Notes: a model not told the origin generated them from the sequence alone. Positions 52,907-61,466 are shown, numbered from the stretch's first letter. The stretch is 64,000 nucleotides of DNA from Streptomyces sp. HPF1205 (GCF_020400825.1 NZ_JAINVH010000005.1:186001-250000); one strand, 5' to 3'. Translations and numbers: made by a program.

Positions 52907-53680
52907 GTGACCACATCACCGCCCCCCACCTCGGAACCCCCCGCCGCGGGGCGGCCGTCCGCCCGTCCCGCGGCGGCGGCCCCCACCCCTTCCCTGCCCG
53001 TGGCCGACATCGTCCTGCCCTGCCTCGACGAAGCCGCCGCCCTGCCCTGGGTGCTGGAACGCGTGCCGTCCGGCTGGCGGGCGATCGTGGTCGACAACGG
53101 CTCGACCGACGGCTCGGCGCGGATCGCCGCGGACCTGGGCGCGTACGTCGTCGGCGAACCGGCGCGCGGCTTCGGCGCCGCCTGCCACGCCGGGCTGCTG
53201 GCGGCCACCGCGGAGGTGGTCTGCTTCTGCGACTGCGACGGCTCGCTCGACCCGGGCCTGCTCCCCTCCTTGGCCGCGCCGGTGCTCGACGGGGCCGCCG
53301 ACCTGGTGCTCGGCCGTCGTCGGCCCACCACCGCGCGCGCCTGGCCGGCGCACGCGCGGCTCGCCAACCGCGAACTCGCCCGCCGCGTCCGCAGGCGCAC
53401 GGGCCTGCCCTTGCACGACCTCGGCCCCATGCGCGCCGCCCGCCGTACCGCGCTGCTCTCGCTGGGCCTGACCGACCGCCGCTCGGGCTATCCGCTGGAA
53501 ATGGTGGTACGTGCCGCGGACGCGGGCTGGAGGGTGCGGGAGGCCGACGTCCCGTACACCCCCAGGACCGGCCGCTCCAAGGTCACCGGCACCTGGCGCG
53601 GCACCTGGCACGCCGTCCGCGACATGTCCGGCGTCCTGCGCGGCCCGCGTCCCACCCGCTCGGCCGGAGCCGCCCGATGA
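52907..53680 (+). CDS. Family 2 glycosyltransferase
   Basis: 257 aa. After a Pro/Ala-rich N-terminus, the GT-A fold starts at DIVLPCLDEAAALPWVLERV, with DNGSTDGSARIA (nucleotide binding) and the metal-binding CDCDGSLDPGLL. The segment RRSGYPLEMVVRAADAGWRV is typical of dolichyl-phosphate-mannose-synthase-like enzymes and of TIGR04283-type transferases. GTG 52907 is the likely start (an alternative GTG is at 52898). It is the first gene of a three-gene overlapping operon with a DUF2064 transferase and a methyltransferase. Confidence 0.88.
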   Translation: MTTSPPPTSEPPAAGRPSARPAAAAPTPSLPVADIVLPCLDEAAALPWVLERVPSGWRAIVVDNGSTDGSARIAADLGAYVVGEPARGFGAACHAGLLAATAEVVCFCDCDGSLDPGLLPSLAAPVLDGAADLVLGRRRPTTARAWPAHARLANRELARRVRRRTGLPLHDLGPMRAARRTALLSLGLTDRRSGYPLEMVVRAADAGWRVREADVPYTPRTGRSKVTGTWRGTWHAVRDMSGVLRGPRPTRSAGAAR

Positions 53681-54393
53681 GCGCGGCACCCGTCCCGGAA
53701 GAGACATCGGACAGGGCAGCGGGCACGACGACCTTGCTGGTCGTCGCCAAGGAGCCGGTGCCCGGCCGGGTCAAGACGCGGCTGAGCCCGTTCTACACCC
53801 CCCGCCAGGCCGCCGCGCTCGCCGAGGCGGCGCTTGCCGACACCCTGCAGGCGGGGCTCGCCCTGCCCGCCCGCCGCCGCGTCCTCGTCCTGGACGGCAG
53901 GCCGGGACCGTGGCTGCCCGCCGGATACGAGGTGGTCGCGCAGGCGCCGGGAGGACTCGACGCACGACTCGCGGCCGCGTTCGGGCAGTGCGACGGGCCC
54001 GCGCTCCTGGTCGGCATGGACACCCCTCAGCTCACGCCCGAACTCCTGGCCCCGGCCTTCGCCGCGACGGCCTGGGACGCGTACGACGCCTGGTTCGGCC
54101 CCGCGGCCGACGGCGGCTTCTGGGCGCTCGGCCTGGCCGCCCCGCACGACCCCGCCCTCCTTCTCGGCGTGCCCATGTCCACGTCCCGCACCGGAGCCGT
54201 CCAGCGCCGCCGCCTCACCGCCGCGGGCCTGCGTGTCCGCGACCTGCCCGTGCTGCGCGACGTGGACACCCCGTCCGACGCCGCGCGGGTGGCGGCCGAA
54301 GCTCCGCACACCCGGTTCGCGCGACTGGTAGTGCAGTCGGCGGCGCGTCCCGAGCGGCGCTGGGACTCGGTCGCCCCTGGTGCCGCCCTGTGA
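53677..54393 (+). CDS. DUF2064 / TIGR04282-type nucleotidyl- or glycosyltransferase
   Basis: 238 aa, coupled by ATGA. The signature VVAKEPVPGRVKTRLSPFYT, the metal/nucleotide segment LLVGMDTPQL and GPAADGGFWALGL define the DUF2064 group, which shares the GT-A fold with CofC-like nucleotidyltransferases. Databases name related proteins after arsenosugar biosynthesis, but no ArsM or ArsS homologue is present here. Pairing with a GT2 transferase is the recurring context of this family. The donor is unknown. Confidence 0.87.
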   Translation: MSAAPVPEETSDRAAGTTTLLVVAKEPVPGRVKTRLSPFYTPRQAAALAEAALADTLQAGLALPARRRVLVLDGRPGPWLPAGYEVVAQAPGGLDARLAAAFGQCDGPALLVGMDTPQLTPELLAPAFAATAWDAYDAWFGPAADGGFWALGLAAPHDPALLLGVPMSTSRTGAVQRRRLTAAGLRVRDLPVLRDVDTPSDAARVAAEAPHTRFARLVVQSAARPERRWDSVAPGAAL

Positions 54394-55085
54394 CCCCCGC
54401 ACCGACCGGGACCCGCACGCAGCCGTGGGGCGGCGACCCGTACGCCGTGGCGCTGGCGGACGGGCGCGGACCGCTGTTCCTGCGGCGGGCCGACGGCTGG
54501 CTGCTGCCACTGGAGGTGGAGCGGTGGTGCGCACCCCCTGACGCGGCCGACGCGACGATGCTGCGCCGCTGCCAAGGGCCGGTGCTCGACATAGGGTGCG
54601 GTCCCGGCCGCCTTGTGGCCGCCGTGGCGGCGAGCGGCACGCCCGTGCTGGGTGTCGACGTCAGCCCGGCCGCCGTCGAGCGGACGAGGGACGCCGGGGG
54701 AGCGGTGCTGTGCCGCTCGGTGTTCGACCCGCTGCCGGGGGAGGGGCGCTGGCGCACAGCGCTGCTCGCCGACGGCAACATCGGGATCGGCGGGGATCCC
54801 CGCGCCCTCCTGCGCCGCGTCCTCCGGTTGGTGGCCCCGGGCGGCCGGCTCCTTGCCGAGGCGGCGCCCTACGAGGTCGACGAGCGGCTCACCGTACGTG
54901 TCGAGGACGGGTACGGTCGCCAGGGCCTGGACTTCCCGTGGGCCAGACTCGGCCCGGCCGCCCTGCGGGCCGCCGCCACGGCGACCGGCTGGACCGTGAC
55001 CGAGGAGTGGTCGTCGCACGGCCGCCGCTTCGCCACCCTCCTCAGCGCCCCGCCGGCGGCGCGGCGCCTTCCGGCACCGCGCTGA
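54390..55085 (+). CDS. Class I SAM-dependent methyltransferase
   Basis: 231 aa from GTG 54390 (GTGA overlap). SAM motif I VLDIGCGPGRLVAAVAASG is followed by GVDVSPAAVERT and LLADGNIGIGGDPRALLRRV. The N-terminal ~50 residues (GPLFLRRADGWLLPLEVERW) form a cap found in methyltransferases of this gene neighbourhood. It is the last gene of the GT2-DUF2064-methyltransferase operon, so a glycosylated or sugar-bearing acceptor is plausible. Convergent with the small membrane protein gene 55 bp away. Confidence 0.87.
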   Translation: MTPAPTGTRTQPWGGDPYAVALADGRGPLFLRRADGWLLPLEVERWCAPPDAADATMLRRCQGPVLDIGCGPGRLVAAVAASGTPVLGVDVSPAAVERTRDAGGAVLCRSVFDPLPGEGRWRTALLADGNIGIGGDPRALLRRVLRLVAPGGRLLAEAAPYEVDERLTVRVEDGYGRQGLDFPWARLGPAALRAAATATGWTVTEEWSSHGRRFATLLSAPPAARRLPAPR

Positions 55086-55139
55086 AGCACGCCTTGGTGC
55101 GGTGGGTGCCGCCCGGCGCCCTGAAGCAGCCGCGCACCT

Positions 55140-55598
55140 CTACGAGTGACCGCTCCGGTCCACTCCGCCCCGCACCCGGTCCCGCGTCCCGGCCCGCGCC
55201 CGCCCCCTCAGCGCCTTGGCCGCGACGCCCAGGCACACCGTCACCGCCACCACCGCGCTGACCGACAGCGCCCAGCCCCGCACGTAGTCCAGCGGCAGGA
55301 CGGAAGGGTTCGCGGTCCGGCCGGGGCGCAGCAGGACGGGCAGGGCGACGGCCGTGAGGGAGCCGATCACCAGGAAGGGCAGGCGCAGCCGGGCCCGCCA
55401 CCTGGCGCCCGCGGCCAGACCCAGCAGCAAGGTGGCGGGCACCAGGAGGCCGTCGTGCAGCAAGAGGGCCAGCAGCAGCCACCTCGCCACACCCCGCCAG
55501 TCGCGTACGGCCGGGTCGGTCACCAGCGTGCCCGCGCCGAACGCCATCGCCGCCAGGCCGGCGGCGCCCAGCCCGTACCGGAGGATCCGCCCGGTCAC
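55140..55598 (-). CDS. Four-helix membrane protein, partner of the molybdoenzyme
   Basis: 152 aa from GTG 55598, overlapping the molybdoenzyme stop (GTGA). Four hydrophobic segments are visible: ILRYGLGAAGLAAMAFGAGT, WLLLALLLHDGLLVPATLLL, LPFLVIGSLTAVALPVLL and ALSVSAVVAVTVCLGVAAKAL. The C-terminus is basic. Coupling to the oxidoreductase suggests a membrane subunit or assembly partner. I recognise no named domain. Confidence 0.8.
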   Translation of the reverse strand: MTGRILRYGLGAAGLAAMAFGAGTLVTDPAVRDWRGVARWLLLALLLHDGLLVPATLLLGLAAGARWRARLRLPFLVIGSLTAVALPVLLRPGRTANPSVLPLDYVRGWALSVSAVVAVTVCLGVAAKALRGRARAGTRDRVRGGVDRSGHS

Positions 55599-57052
55599 GT
55601 CAGGACCTCCAGCGTCGCCACCCACTTGGTCTGCAGCACACCGGGCCGGTTGGGCGCGATGATCCGGGCCGGGAAGCCGTGGTCGAGGGAGAGCGGCGCG
55701 CCGTTCAGGCGGAGCGCGAGGAGCGTGAGGGGGTCGCGGGCGTAGTGCGCGCCCATCTCCATCACCGAGTACGCGCCCCCCTTCTGCAACGAGACCACGC
55801 GCAGCGTCGCGCCGCGCGGGGCGCCCGCGTGGTCCAGCAGGTCCCGTATCCGCACTCCCGACCAGTGCGCGTTCTCGCTCCAGCCCTCCACACACGCGAC
55901 GGGCAGCACCACCGAGTGTTGGGGAAGCGCCCGCAGTTGCTCCAGCGACAGCTCGTACGGCCGCGGGCCGCGGACACTCAGCCGGTACCCGGCCAACCGG
56001 GCGGGCGAGATGCCGGCCGCGGCGGCGGTGCGGTTCACCGGCAAGTGCTGCGGACCGTGGTCGGGATGTCGCGGGGCGAGCACGTCGAGGTCCTTCAACG
56101 GGGTGAACGACTGGCCGGCCGTGGTGAGGGTCACCGCGCCCACCGCGGCACCCACGGTGGCCAGGAACGCCCGCCGGTCGGGACCGTCGGCCGCGGGCAG
56201 CCGCAGTGTCCCGGGTGAGCGCCGCCCCCAGTGCGCAGCGATCACCGGCGCCTTGACCGCGATGTGCAGGGCCAGCGCGCCCACCATGACCCACGCCAGC
56301 GCCCAGTGCGCGGGCCGGAAGTTCCACGGCCACGGATACCACTGCGCGGTGTTCAGCAGCCCGGTCGCGAGTTGCAGCAGGGTGACGGCGACCAGGACGG
56401 CGATCGACAGCCGCTCCAAGGCGTGGGCCACCGACCTCAGCGGCGGCCACGCGAACAGCCGGGGGTACACCGTCCACAGCTTCGCCAGCACCAGGGGTAT
56501 CGCGGCGATCCCGCAGGCCACGTGCAGCCCCTGCGTCACCCGGTACCCCCACACCGGCCGGCTCGGCAGCGCGTCCACCGCCCAACCCGGCGGCTGCTGC
56601 AGGTAATGGCTGACCAGGCCGGTCACGAAGCACGTCACCAAGGCGCAGCCGGCCAGCCGGCCGACCGACACCGCCGTGCGCGCGTCGTGCAGCCGCCCCC
56701 GGAACGCTCCGTCCCGCAGCGGTCCCACCCGCAGGCCGGTGGGGAAGCGGGCGCCCGGCGCGAGCGCGGTGAGCCGCGTCCTGGCGCCGGCGCGCGCCTT
56801 TCCGGGCGCCTTGCGGCCGCTCACGCCCGCATCGCTCGGTGCCCGGTGTTCGTCATCAGCGCTGTCGCGCGTCGCTTGGCGGCCTTCCGTTCCGCCACCA
56901 GGCGGCGGGTTCGTCTCGCCGTCAGGCGGCGGATCGGTCTCGCTGCCCGGCCGCGGATCCGCCCGCCCGCCTTGTGGTCGTTCCGGGAGGTCGCCCGGCA
57001 TGCGGTCGACCGGGTTTCGCGGCGCGTCGGAGGAAGGGCGGGGTTCGGCCAT
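55595..57052 (-). CDS. Membrane-anchored sulfite-oxidase-like molybdopterin oxidoreductase
   Basis: 485 aa. Residues 1-95 are Pro/Gly/Asp-rich and disordered. Four membrane helices follow (~128-268), with His residues in TQGLHVACG and ALHIAVKAP suggesting a b-type haem bundle. After them comes a twin-arginine-like sequence DRRAFLATVGAAVGAV (~287-302) acting as a fifth span, then a sulfite-oxidase-fold molybdopterin domain whose metal-ligand Cys is in PVACVEGWSENAHWSG. The catalytic domain would thus face outside, wired to the quinone pool through the haem helices. The physiological substrate is unknown. ATG 57052 is the best start. Confidence 0.87.
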   Translation of the reverse strand: MAEPRPSSDAPRNPVDRMPGDLPERPQGGRADPRPGSETDPPPDGETNPPPGGGTEGRQATRDSADDEHRAPSDAGVSGRKAPGKARAGARTRLTALAPGARFPTGLRVGPLRDGAFRGRLHDARTAVSVGRLAGCALVTCFVTGLVSHYLQQPPGWAVDALPSRPVWGYRVTQGLHVACGIAAIPLVLAKLWTVYPRLFAWPPLRSVAHALERLSIAVLVAVTLLQLATGLLNTAQWYPWPWNFRPAHWALAWVMVGALALHIAVKAPVIAAHWGRRSPGTLRLPAADGPDRRAFLATVGAAVGAVTLTTAGQSFTPLKDLDVLAPRHPDHGPQHLPVNRTAAAAGISPARLAGYRLSVRGPRPYELSLEQLRALPQHSVVLPVACVEGWSENAHWSGVRIRDLLDHAGAPRGATLRVVSLQKGGAYSVMEMGAHYARDPLTLLALRLNGAPLSLDHGFPARIIAPNRPGVLQTKWVATLEVLT

Positions 57053-57205
57053 GCCCCCATCACACCTCCGCCGAGGGCCCCGCGGGGGCCGGGGACTCCT
57101 TACGGAACGCGGACGGCGGTCCCGGGCCCGTCGCCGCCGGACCGGCCGGATGCGAGCGTGTGGCCTGTGGGAACGACGACCGGGACAGCATCGGGGAATA
57201 CCGCC

Positions 57206-58660
57206 GCCATGGACGCGGGGACGAGGCCAAAGGGCCGCCGCTGGGCGCCGGCCGTGCTCTGCGTACTGCTGGCCGGGCTCGTCGCCGAAGTGGCCGCGAC
57301 CGTCGCCATAGGCGGCGGATACGGCGATCCGGACCGGTTGCCGTACTGGTACGGCGCCGGATGGCTGCTGTTCGCGGCTGCCGTGGCGGTCGTGCGCAAG
57401 GTCCCGCGGAAAGCGGCGGTTTGGTGCGTGATGGCCGGAAGCGCCGCACTGGCGCTGGCAGCCCTCGCGGGCCCGCCGCGGAACAGCGACGACATGTACC
57501 GGTACGCCTGGGACGGCACCGTGCAGGCCGCCGGGACATCGCCCTACGCCTATCCGCCGGACGCCGCGGAGCTGGCGCGGCTGCGTGATCCCTGGCTGTT
57601 CCCGCCCCGTACCGCCGGCCCCGATCCCTGCCCCGGATGGGACCTGAGGCCGGCCTCCGGCGGGGTGTGCACCCGTATCAACCGCCCTTCCGTGCACACC
57701 ATCTACCCGCCGGTCGCCGAAGGCTGGTTCCTCGCCGTGCACGCCTTGTCGCCGTCCGGCGCCCGCCACAAGCCCATGCAGGTGGGCGGCGCCGTCCTCG
57801 TGGTCGCCGTCACCGGGGCGCTGCTGCGGTCCTTGCGCCGGCGCGGCGCCGACCCGCGTGGAGCGGCGCTGTGGGCGTGGTGCCCCCTGGTGCCGCTCGC
57901 CGCCGTCAACGACGCTCACGTCGACACCCTCGGGGTGCTGCTGACGGTCCTCGCCCTCGGGGCGGTCGCGGAACCGGTCCGGCGCGGCGGACTGCTGGGC
58001 GCAGCGATCGCGGTGAAGCTGCTGCCGGTCCTGGCCGCGCCCGGCGCGCTCGCCCGGCGCACGCCCAGGGAATGGCTGCGTATCGTGCCTGCGGCGCTCG
58101 CCGTCATCGCCCTCGCGTATCTTCCGTACGTCCTGTTGTCGGGCACCGGCGTGATCGGATACCTCCCGGGCTACCTGCACGAGGAGGGCTACGAGCCGGG
58201 CGCCGTACGGCGCTTCGCGCTGCTGCGGCTGGTCCTGCCGGACGCCGCCGCCGGACCGGCCGCCGTCGCCGCGGTGGTGGCCACGGCGCTGTACGTCGTA
58301 CTGCGCGGCGACCCGCGCCGGCCCTGGAGCGGGGCCCTGCTCGTCACAGGGGTGACGCTGCTGCTCACCTCGCCTTCGTACTACTGGTACGGGCTCCTGG
58401 TCGTCGCCCTTGCCGCGCTCGACGGGCGCTGGGAATGGCTCGGTGTACCCCTGGCCGGGCTCGCCCTCTACACGGGCAACGAGATGGGGACGCGCGGCGA
58501 CACCCTTCAAACCGCCGCCTATGCGACGGCCGCCGGGGCGGTCGTCGCGGGCGTCGCCTGGCGCCGATGGCACCGCAACCGGCGCCAGGCCCGCGGGGCA
58601 GCCGCGCCATCCCCCGTCAAAAGCCGTGGTAGCACCGTTGACACCCGCGTGGGGCCGTGA
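57206..58660 (+). CDS. GT87/DUF2029-like polytopic membrane glycosyltransferase
   Basis: 484 aa with about twelve membrane helices. The first periplasmic loop holds the GT-C type acidic motif PPRNSDDMYRYAWDGTVQAA, followed by YPPVAEGWFLAVH. These resemble polyprenol-phosphate-mannose-dependent mannosyltransferases of actinobacteria. ATG 57206 has GGGGA about 8 nt upstream; in-frame GTG codons at 57158 and 57167 are alternatives. It is divergent from the molybdoenzyme gene with ~150 bp between. Substrate sugars are inferred only from family. Confidence 0.85.
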   Translation, partial: AMDAGTRPKGRRWAPAVLCVLLAGLVAEVAATVAIGGGYGDPDRLPYWYGAGWLLFAAAVAVVRKVPRKAAVWCVMAGSAALALAALAGPPRNSDDMYRYAWDGTVQAAGTSPYAYPPDAAELARLRDPWLFPPRTAGPDPCPGWDLRPASGGVCTRINRPSVHTIYPPVAEGWFLAVHALSPSGARHKPMQVGGAVLVVAVTGALLRSLRRRGADPRGAALWAWCPLVPLAAVNDAHVDTLGVLLTVLALGAVAEPVRRGGLLGAAIAVKLLPVLAAPGALARRTPREWLRIVPAALAVIALAYLPYVLLSGTGVIGYLPGYLHEEGYEPGAVRRFALLRLVLPDAAAGPAAVAAVVATALYVVLRGDPRRPWSGALLVTGVTLLLTSPSYYWYGLLVVALAALDGRWEWLGVPLAGLALYTGNEMGTRGDTLQTAAYATAAGAVVAGVAWRRWHRNRRQARGAAAPSPVKSRGSTVDTRVGP

Positions 58661-58689
58661 CCTACTAACGGGATCCACTCGATGTCGTA

Positions 58690-59970
58690 ATGGGGCCGAC
58701 CGCCTGCGGGTGGCCGCGCTACTGGGGGCTTGCGGTGACGAGAGATAGGTATCCGACGACAGCGGAAATCACTGAGAGTGCTCGGATGCTCACGCTGAGA
58801 TATCCGGGTATCTGCCGTCTGGGGGCGGTCGGAAGGTCCAGGGCGGGACGGCCGCTGCTCATGCTGACGGTGGGGCGGGGGTCGAGGAACGTCCTGGTGG
58901 TGGCCGGCCCGCACGCCAACGAGGCCGCGGTCGGCGGCGCGACCGTGCTGCGGCTGGCCGGGCAGCTCGCCGCCGAGCGGGAGCGGGGCGACGACGACGG
59001 AAGCGCCTGGCACTTCCTGCTGTGCATCGACCCCGACGGCGCCGCGCTCAACGAACCCTGGCTGCCCGGCCCCTACACGCTGCGCGGCCACTACGAGCAC
59101 TTCTTCCGGCCGTGCGCCGCCGAGCAGCCCGAGTGGCTGCCCAGCAAGGGCTACGCACAGGACGCGGCGCTCCCCGAGACCCGCGCGCTGCTGGAGGTGC
59201 TCGACGGGCTGCGGCCGGTGCTGCAGTGCTCGCTGCACGGCATCGACGTCGGCGGCAGTTTCGTGCAGTTGACCAGTGACGTTCCGGGGGTGCCGGAGCG
59301 GATCGGCAAGTCGGCGGCGGAACTGGACATCCCGCTGGAGAGCGGCTCGTCCGACGCCTTCCAGTGGCCGAGCCCGGGGCCCGGGGTGTACGTGATGCCC
59401 GCCGCGGCCGCCGCCGGCGACGGAGCCCACTCGACGTGGGAGCGGGCCCGCCGGTACGACGGGGTCACGGCGATCGTCGAGGTCCCCATGTGGGCGTGCG
59501 ACCGTACCGCCGACATCACGCCCCATCCCGATCCCGACCACGCCCTGCGCAAGGCGGGGGCGATCCTGCGCAGGGACCTGCCGACCGTCGCCCGTGTCCT
59601 GGACGCGATGCCTCCCGAGGTCGTGGGCGCCGACCGCCCGCTGCTCCGCACCGTCCGTGAGCTGGTCTCGCTCGGCCCCCGGCTGACCGCCGAGTGGGAC
59701 CCGGCGGTCCGGCCGCCCGACGCGCCGCCCCTGCCGCCGATGACCACCGCCCGCGTCACCAGCATCGAGGTCTACGCCCAGCGCCTCCCCCTGCGCGCCG
59801 CCGCCATGCTCCGCCGTATCGCCGCGGTCCCGTCCATCACCCGCCTCGTCGACACGTGGTGCGAAGCGTACGAACGCGCCTACCGCCCGCGCTGGGTCCC
59901 GGTCGCCGACCAGGTGGAGCAGCAGGCGCGCAGCGTGCTGGCGGTCTACGAGGAGCTACGCGCGTCATAG
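58690..59970 (+). CDS. M14-family zinc carboxypeptidase
   Basis: 426 aa. The zinc ligands are GPHANEAAVGG (His and Glu) and CSLHGIDVGGSF (His), and the general-base Glu is probably in AIVEVPMWACD. There is no signal peptide, so it is unlike secreted digestive carboxypeptidases and closer to intracellular deacylase or tubulin-CCP-like M14 members. The C-terminal ~100 residues are helical. ATG 58690 is used; GTG 58735 is possible, as the conserved part starts only after it. The start region is unusually AT-rich for the window (58740-58810). Confidence 0.82.
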   Translation: MGPTACGWPRYWGLAVTRDRYPTTAEITESARMLTLRYPGICRLGAVGRSRAGRPLLMLTVGRGSRNVLVVAGPHANEAAVGGATVLRLAGQLAAERERGDDDGSAWHFLLCIDPDGAALNEPWLPGPYTLRGHYEHFFRPCAAEQPEWLPSKGYAQDAALPETRALLEVLDGLRPVLQCSLHGIDVGGSFVQLTSDVPGVPERIGKSAAELDIPLESGSSDAFQWPSPGPGVYVMPAAAAAGDGAHSTWERARRYDGVTAIVEVPMWACDRTADITPHPDPDHALRKAGAILRRDLPTVARVLDAMPPEVVGADRPLLRTVRELVSLGPRLTAEWDPAVRPPDAPPLPPMTTARVTSIEVYAQRLPLRAAAMLRRIAAVPSITRLVDTWCEAYERAYRPRWVPVADQVEQQARSVLAVYEELRAS

Positions 59971-59974
59971 CGGA

Positions 59975-59990
59975 GGGTGAGGGCTCACCC
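59975..59990. terminator. Short hairpin at convergent gene ends
   Basis: GGGTGA (59975-59980) and TCACCC (59985-59990) around GGGC, between the M14 carboxypeptidase stop and overlapping the stop of the acetyltransferase gene. It is short; a terminator role is likely but weakly supported. Confidence 0.4.
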
Positions 59991-60485
59991 GGCCGAAGGA
60001 CCGGCGGCAGCCGACAGCGCCTTGCCCAGGCAGACGCTGAGCTCGTCGTCGCGGTAGTAGCCGAACTTCCGGATCGGCGTGTAGCCCGAGGACTCGTACA
60101 AGGCGATGGCCTCGGGCTGCTTCAGCCCGGTCTCCAGGATCATGCGGGTGCGGCCCGCGGCGGACGCGCTCGCCTCCAGTTCGGCCAGCAGACGGCGGGC
60201 CAGACCCCGGCCGCGCGCCTCAGGCACGACGAACATCCTCTTGATCTCGGCGTCCCCGTCCTCGAAGCCCTCCGGGGAGGCGTCCTGGGCCCGCCAGCCG
60301 CCGCTGGCCACCGGCGTGCCGTCGGTGTCGTAGACGAGCAGGTACAGGCCCTGCGGCGGCTCGAAGTGCGCCGCGGCCATGTGCGTGAGGTCGCCGCCCC
60401 CGTACCGCTGGACGTACTCGAGCTGCACCAGTTCGTTCAGCCTCACCGCGTCGGGGTGGTCGTACCTGGTCTTCCGGATCTCCAC
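59985..60485 (-). CDS. GNAT-family N-acetyltransferase
   Basis: 166 aa. The acetyl-CoA pyrophosphate loop is in MFVVPEARGRGLARRLLAEL (V-x-x-x-x-R-G-x-G) and the closing strands in LETGLKQPEAIALYESSGY. The acceptor is not predictable. GTG 60485 (MEIRKTRYDHPDAV) is the best start. A 21-bp palindrome begins 10 bp upstream, covering the expected promoter, so expression is probably repressed by a dedicated regulator. It is divergent from the second exonuclease III gene. Confidence 0.87.
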   Translation of the reverse strand: MEIRKTRYDHPDAVRLNELVQLEYVQRYGGGDLTHMAAAHFEPPQGLYLLVYDTDGTPVASGGWRAQDASPEGFEDGDAEIKRMFVVPEARGRGLARRLLAELEASASAAGRTRMILETGLKQPEAIALYESSGYTPIRKFGYYRDDELSVCLGKALSAAAGPSAG

Positions 60486-60494
60486 GGCGACAAT

Positions 60495-60515
60495 CGTACG
60501 ATGATCATTCGTACG
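60495..60515. promoter_or_regulatory. Palindromic operator upstream of the acetyltransferase
   Basis: CGTACGA-TGATCAT-TCGTACG: perfect 7-bp arms around a 7-nt centre that is itself nearly symmetric, followed by a further TGTACG half site at 60518-60523. The sequence is much more AT-rich than its surroundings and lies between divergent genes. Size and form suit a TetR-, GntR- or MarR-type dimer. Confidence 0.55.
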
Positions 60516-60576
60516 TCTGTACGCTTGCGCGTCTCCTGGTGGCGGGGCGGCCGGCCGGGCCGGATAGGGTCCGGGA

Positions 60577-61380
60577 ATGCTCACCGTCACCACGGCCAAC
60601 GTCAACGGACTGCGCGCCGCCGCCAAGAAGGGCTTCCTGCGCTGGCTGGACGAGACCGCCGCCGACGTGATCTGCCTCCAGGAGGTCCGCGCCGAACCCG
60701 ACCAGCTCCCCGGGGAACTGCGCGACCCCGACGGCTGGCACGCCTACCACGCCCCGGCCGCCGCCAAGGGCCGCGCGGGCGTCTCCGTCTACACACGTCG
60801 CAAGCCCGCCGCCGTACGCGTCGGCTTCGGCTGCGCGGAGTTCGACAACTCCGGTCGCTACCTGGAGGTCGATCTGCCCTTCCCGGGTCCCGGCCTCACC
60901 GTCGGCAGCCTCTACCTCCCCTCGGGAGAGGTGGGCACCGCCCGGCAGGAGGAGAAATACCGATTCCTGGACGCCTTCCGCGCCCACCTGGACGCCCTGC
61001 GCGCCAAGGCGGCGGCCGACGGGACCCACGCCCTGGTGACGGGTGACTGGAACATCGCCCACACCGAGGCCGACCTGAAGAACTGGCGGGCCAACCAGAA
61101 GGCCGCGGGCTTCCTGCCCGAGGAACGCGCCTGGCTGACCGGTGTGTTCACCGACTGGACCGACGTCGTCCGCGCCCTGCACCCGGACACGGCCGGCCCG
61201 TACTCGTGGTGGTCCTACCGCGGCCGCGCCTTCGACGCGGACACCGGCTGGCGCATCGACTACCACGTCGCCACCCGCGACCTGGGCAAGGCCGCCGTCG
61301 CAGCGGTCGTCGAACGCGCGCCCTCCCACGACCTGCGCTGGTCCGACCACGCCCCGGTCACGGTCACCTACGACGTATGA
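60577..61380 (+). CDS. Exodeoxyribonuclease III, second paralogue
   Basis: 267 aa. Catalytic residues are intact: Asn in TANVNGLRAAAKKGFLRWL, Glu in ICLQEVRAEP, Asp/Asn in TGDWNIAHTEADLKNW and Asp-His in WSDHAPVTV. It is only distantly similar to the paralogue at 3390-4175 and is of the Neisseria Nape/XthA-like branch with the KNW segment. AP endonuclease activity is expected. ATG 60577 begins the conserved domain. Divergent from the acetyltransferase gene. Confidence 0.92.
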   Translation: MLTVTTANVNGLRAAAKKGFLRWLDETAADVICLQEVRAEPDQLPGELRDPDGWHAYHAPAAAKGRAGVSVYTRRKPAAVRVGFGCAEFDNSGRYLEVDLPFPGPGLTVGSLYLPSGEVGTARQEEKYRFLDAFRAHLDALRAKAAADGTHALVTGDWNIAHTEADLKNWRANQKAAGFLPEERAWLTGVFTDWTDVVRALHPDTAGPYSWWSYRGRAFDADTGWRIDYHVATRDLGKAAVAAVVERAPSHDLRWSDHAPVTVTYDV

Positions 61381-61466
61381 GCGCCCTCGCCCGGGCGCCG
61401 CCAGGTGCCCGGTGGCCCCCGGACAATCCCGTGGCCGCCCGCCCGGGCCGGTGGCATGCTGGGCGC

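Noticed and set aside
53677..54393. Arsenosugar biosynthesis, as the database family name suggests
   Set aside because: No ArsM methyltransferase, ArsS radical SAM, arsenic transporter or ArsR is in the window; only the transferase family name links to arsenic.
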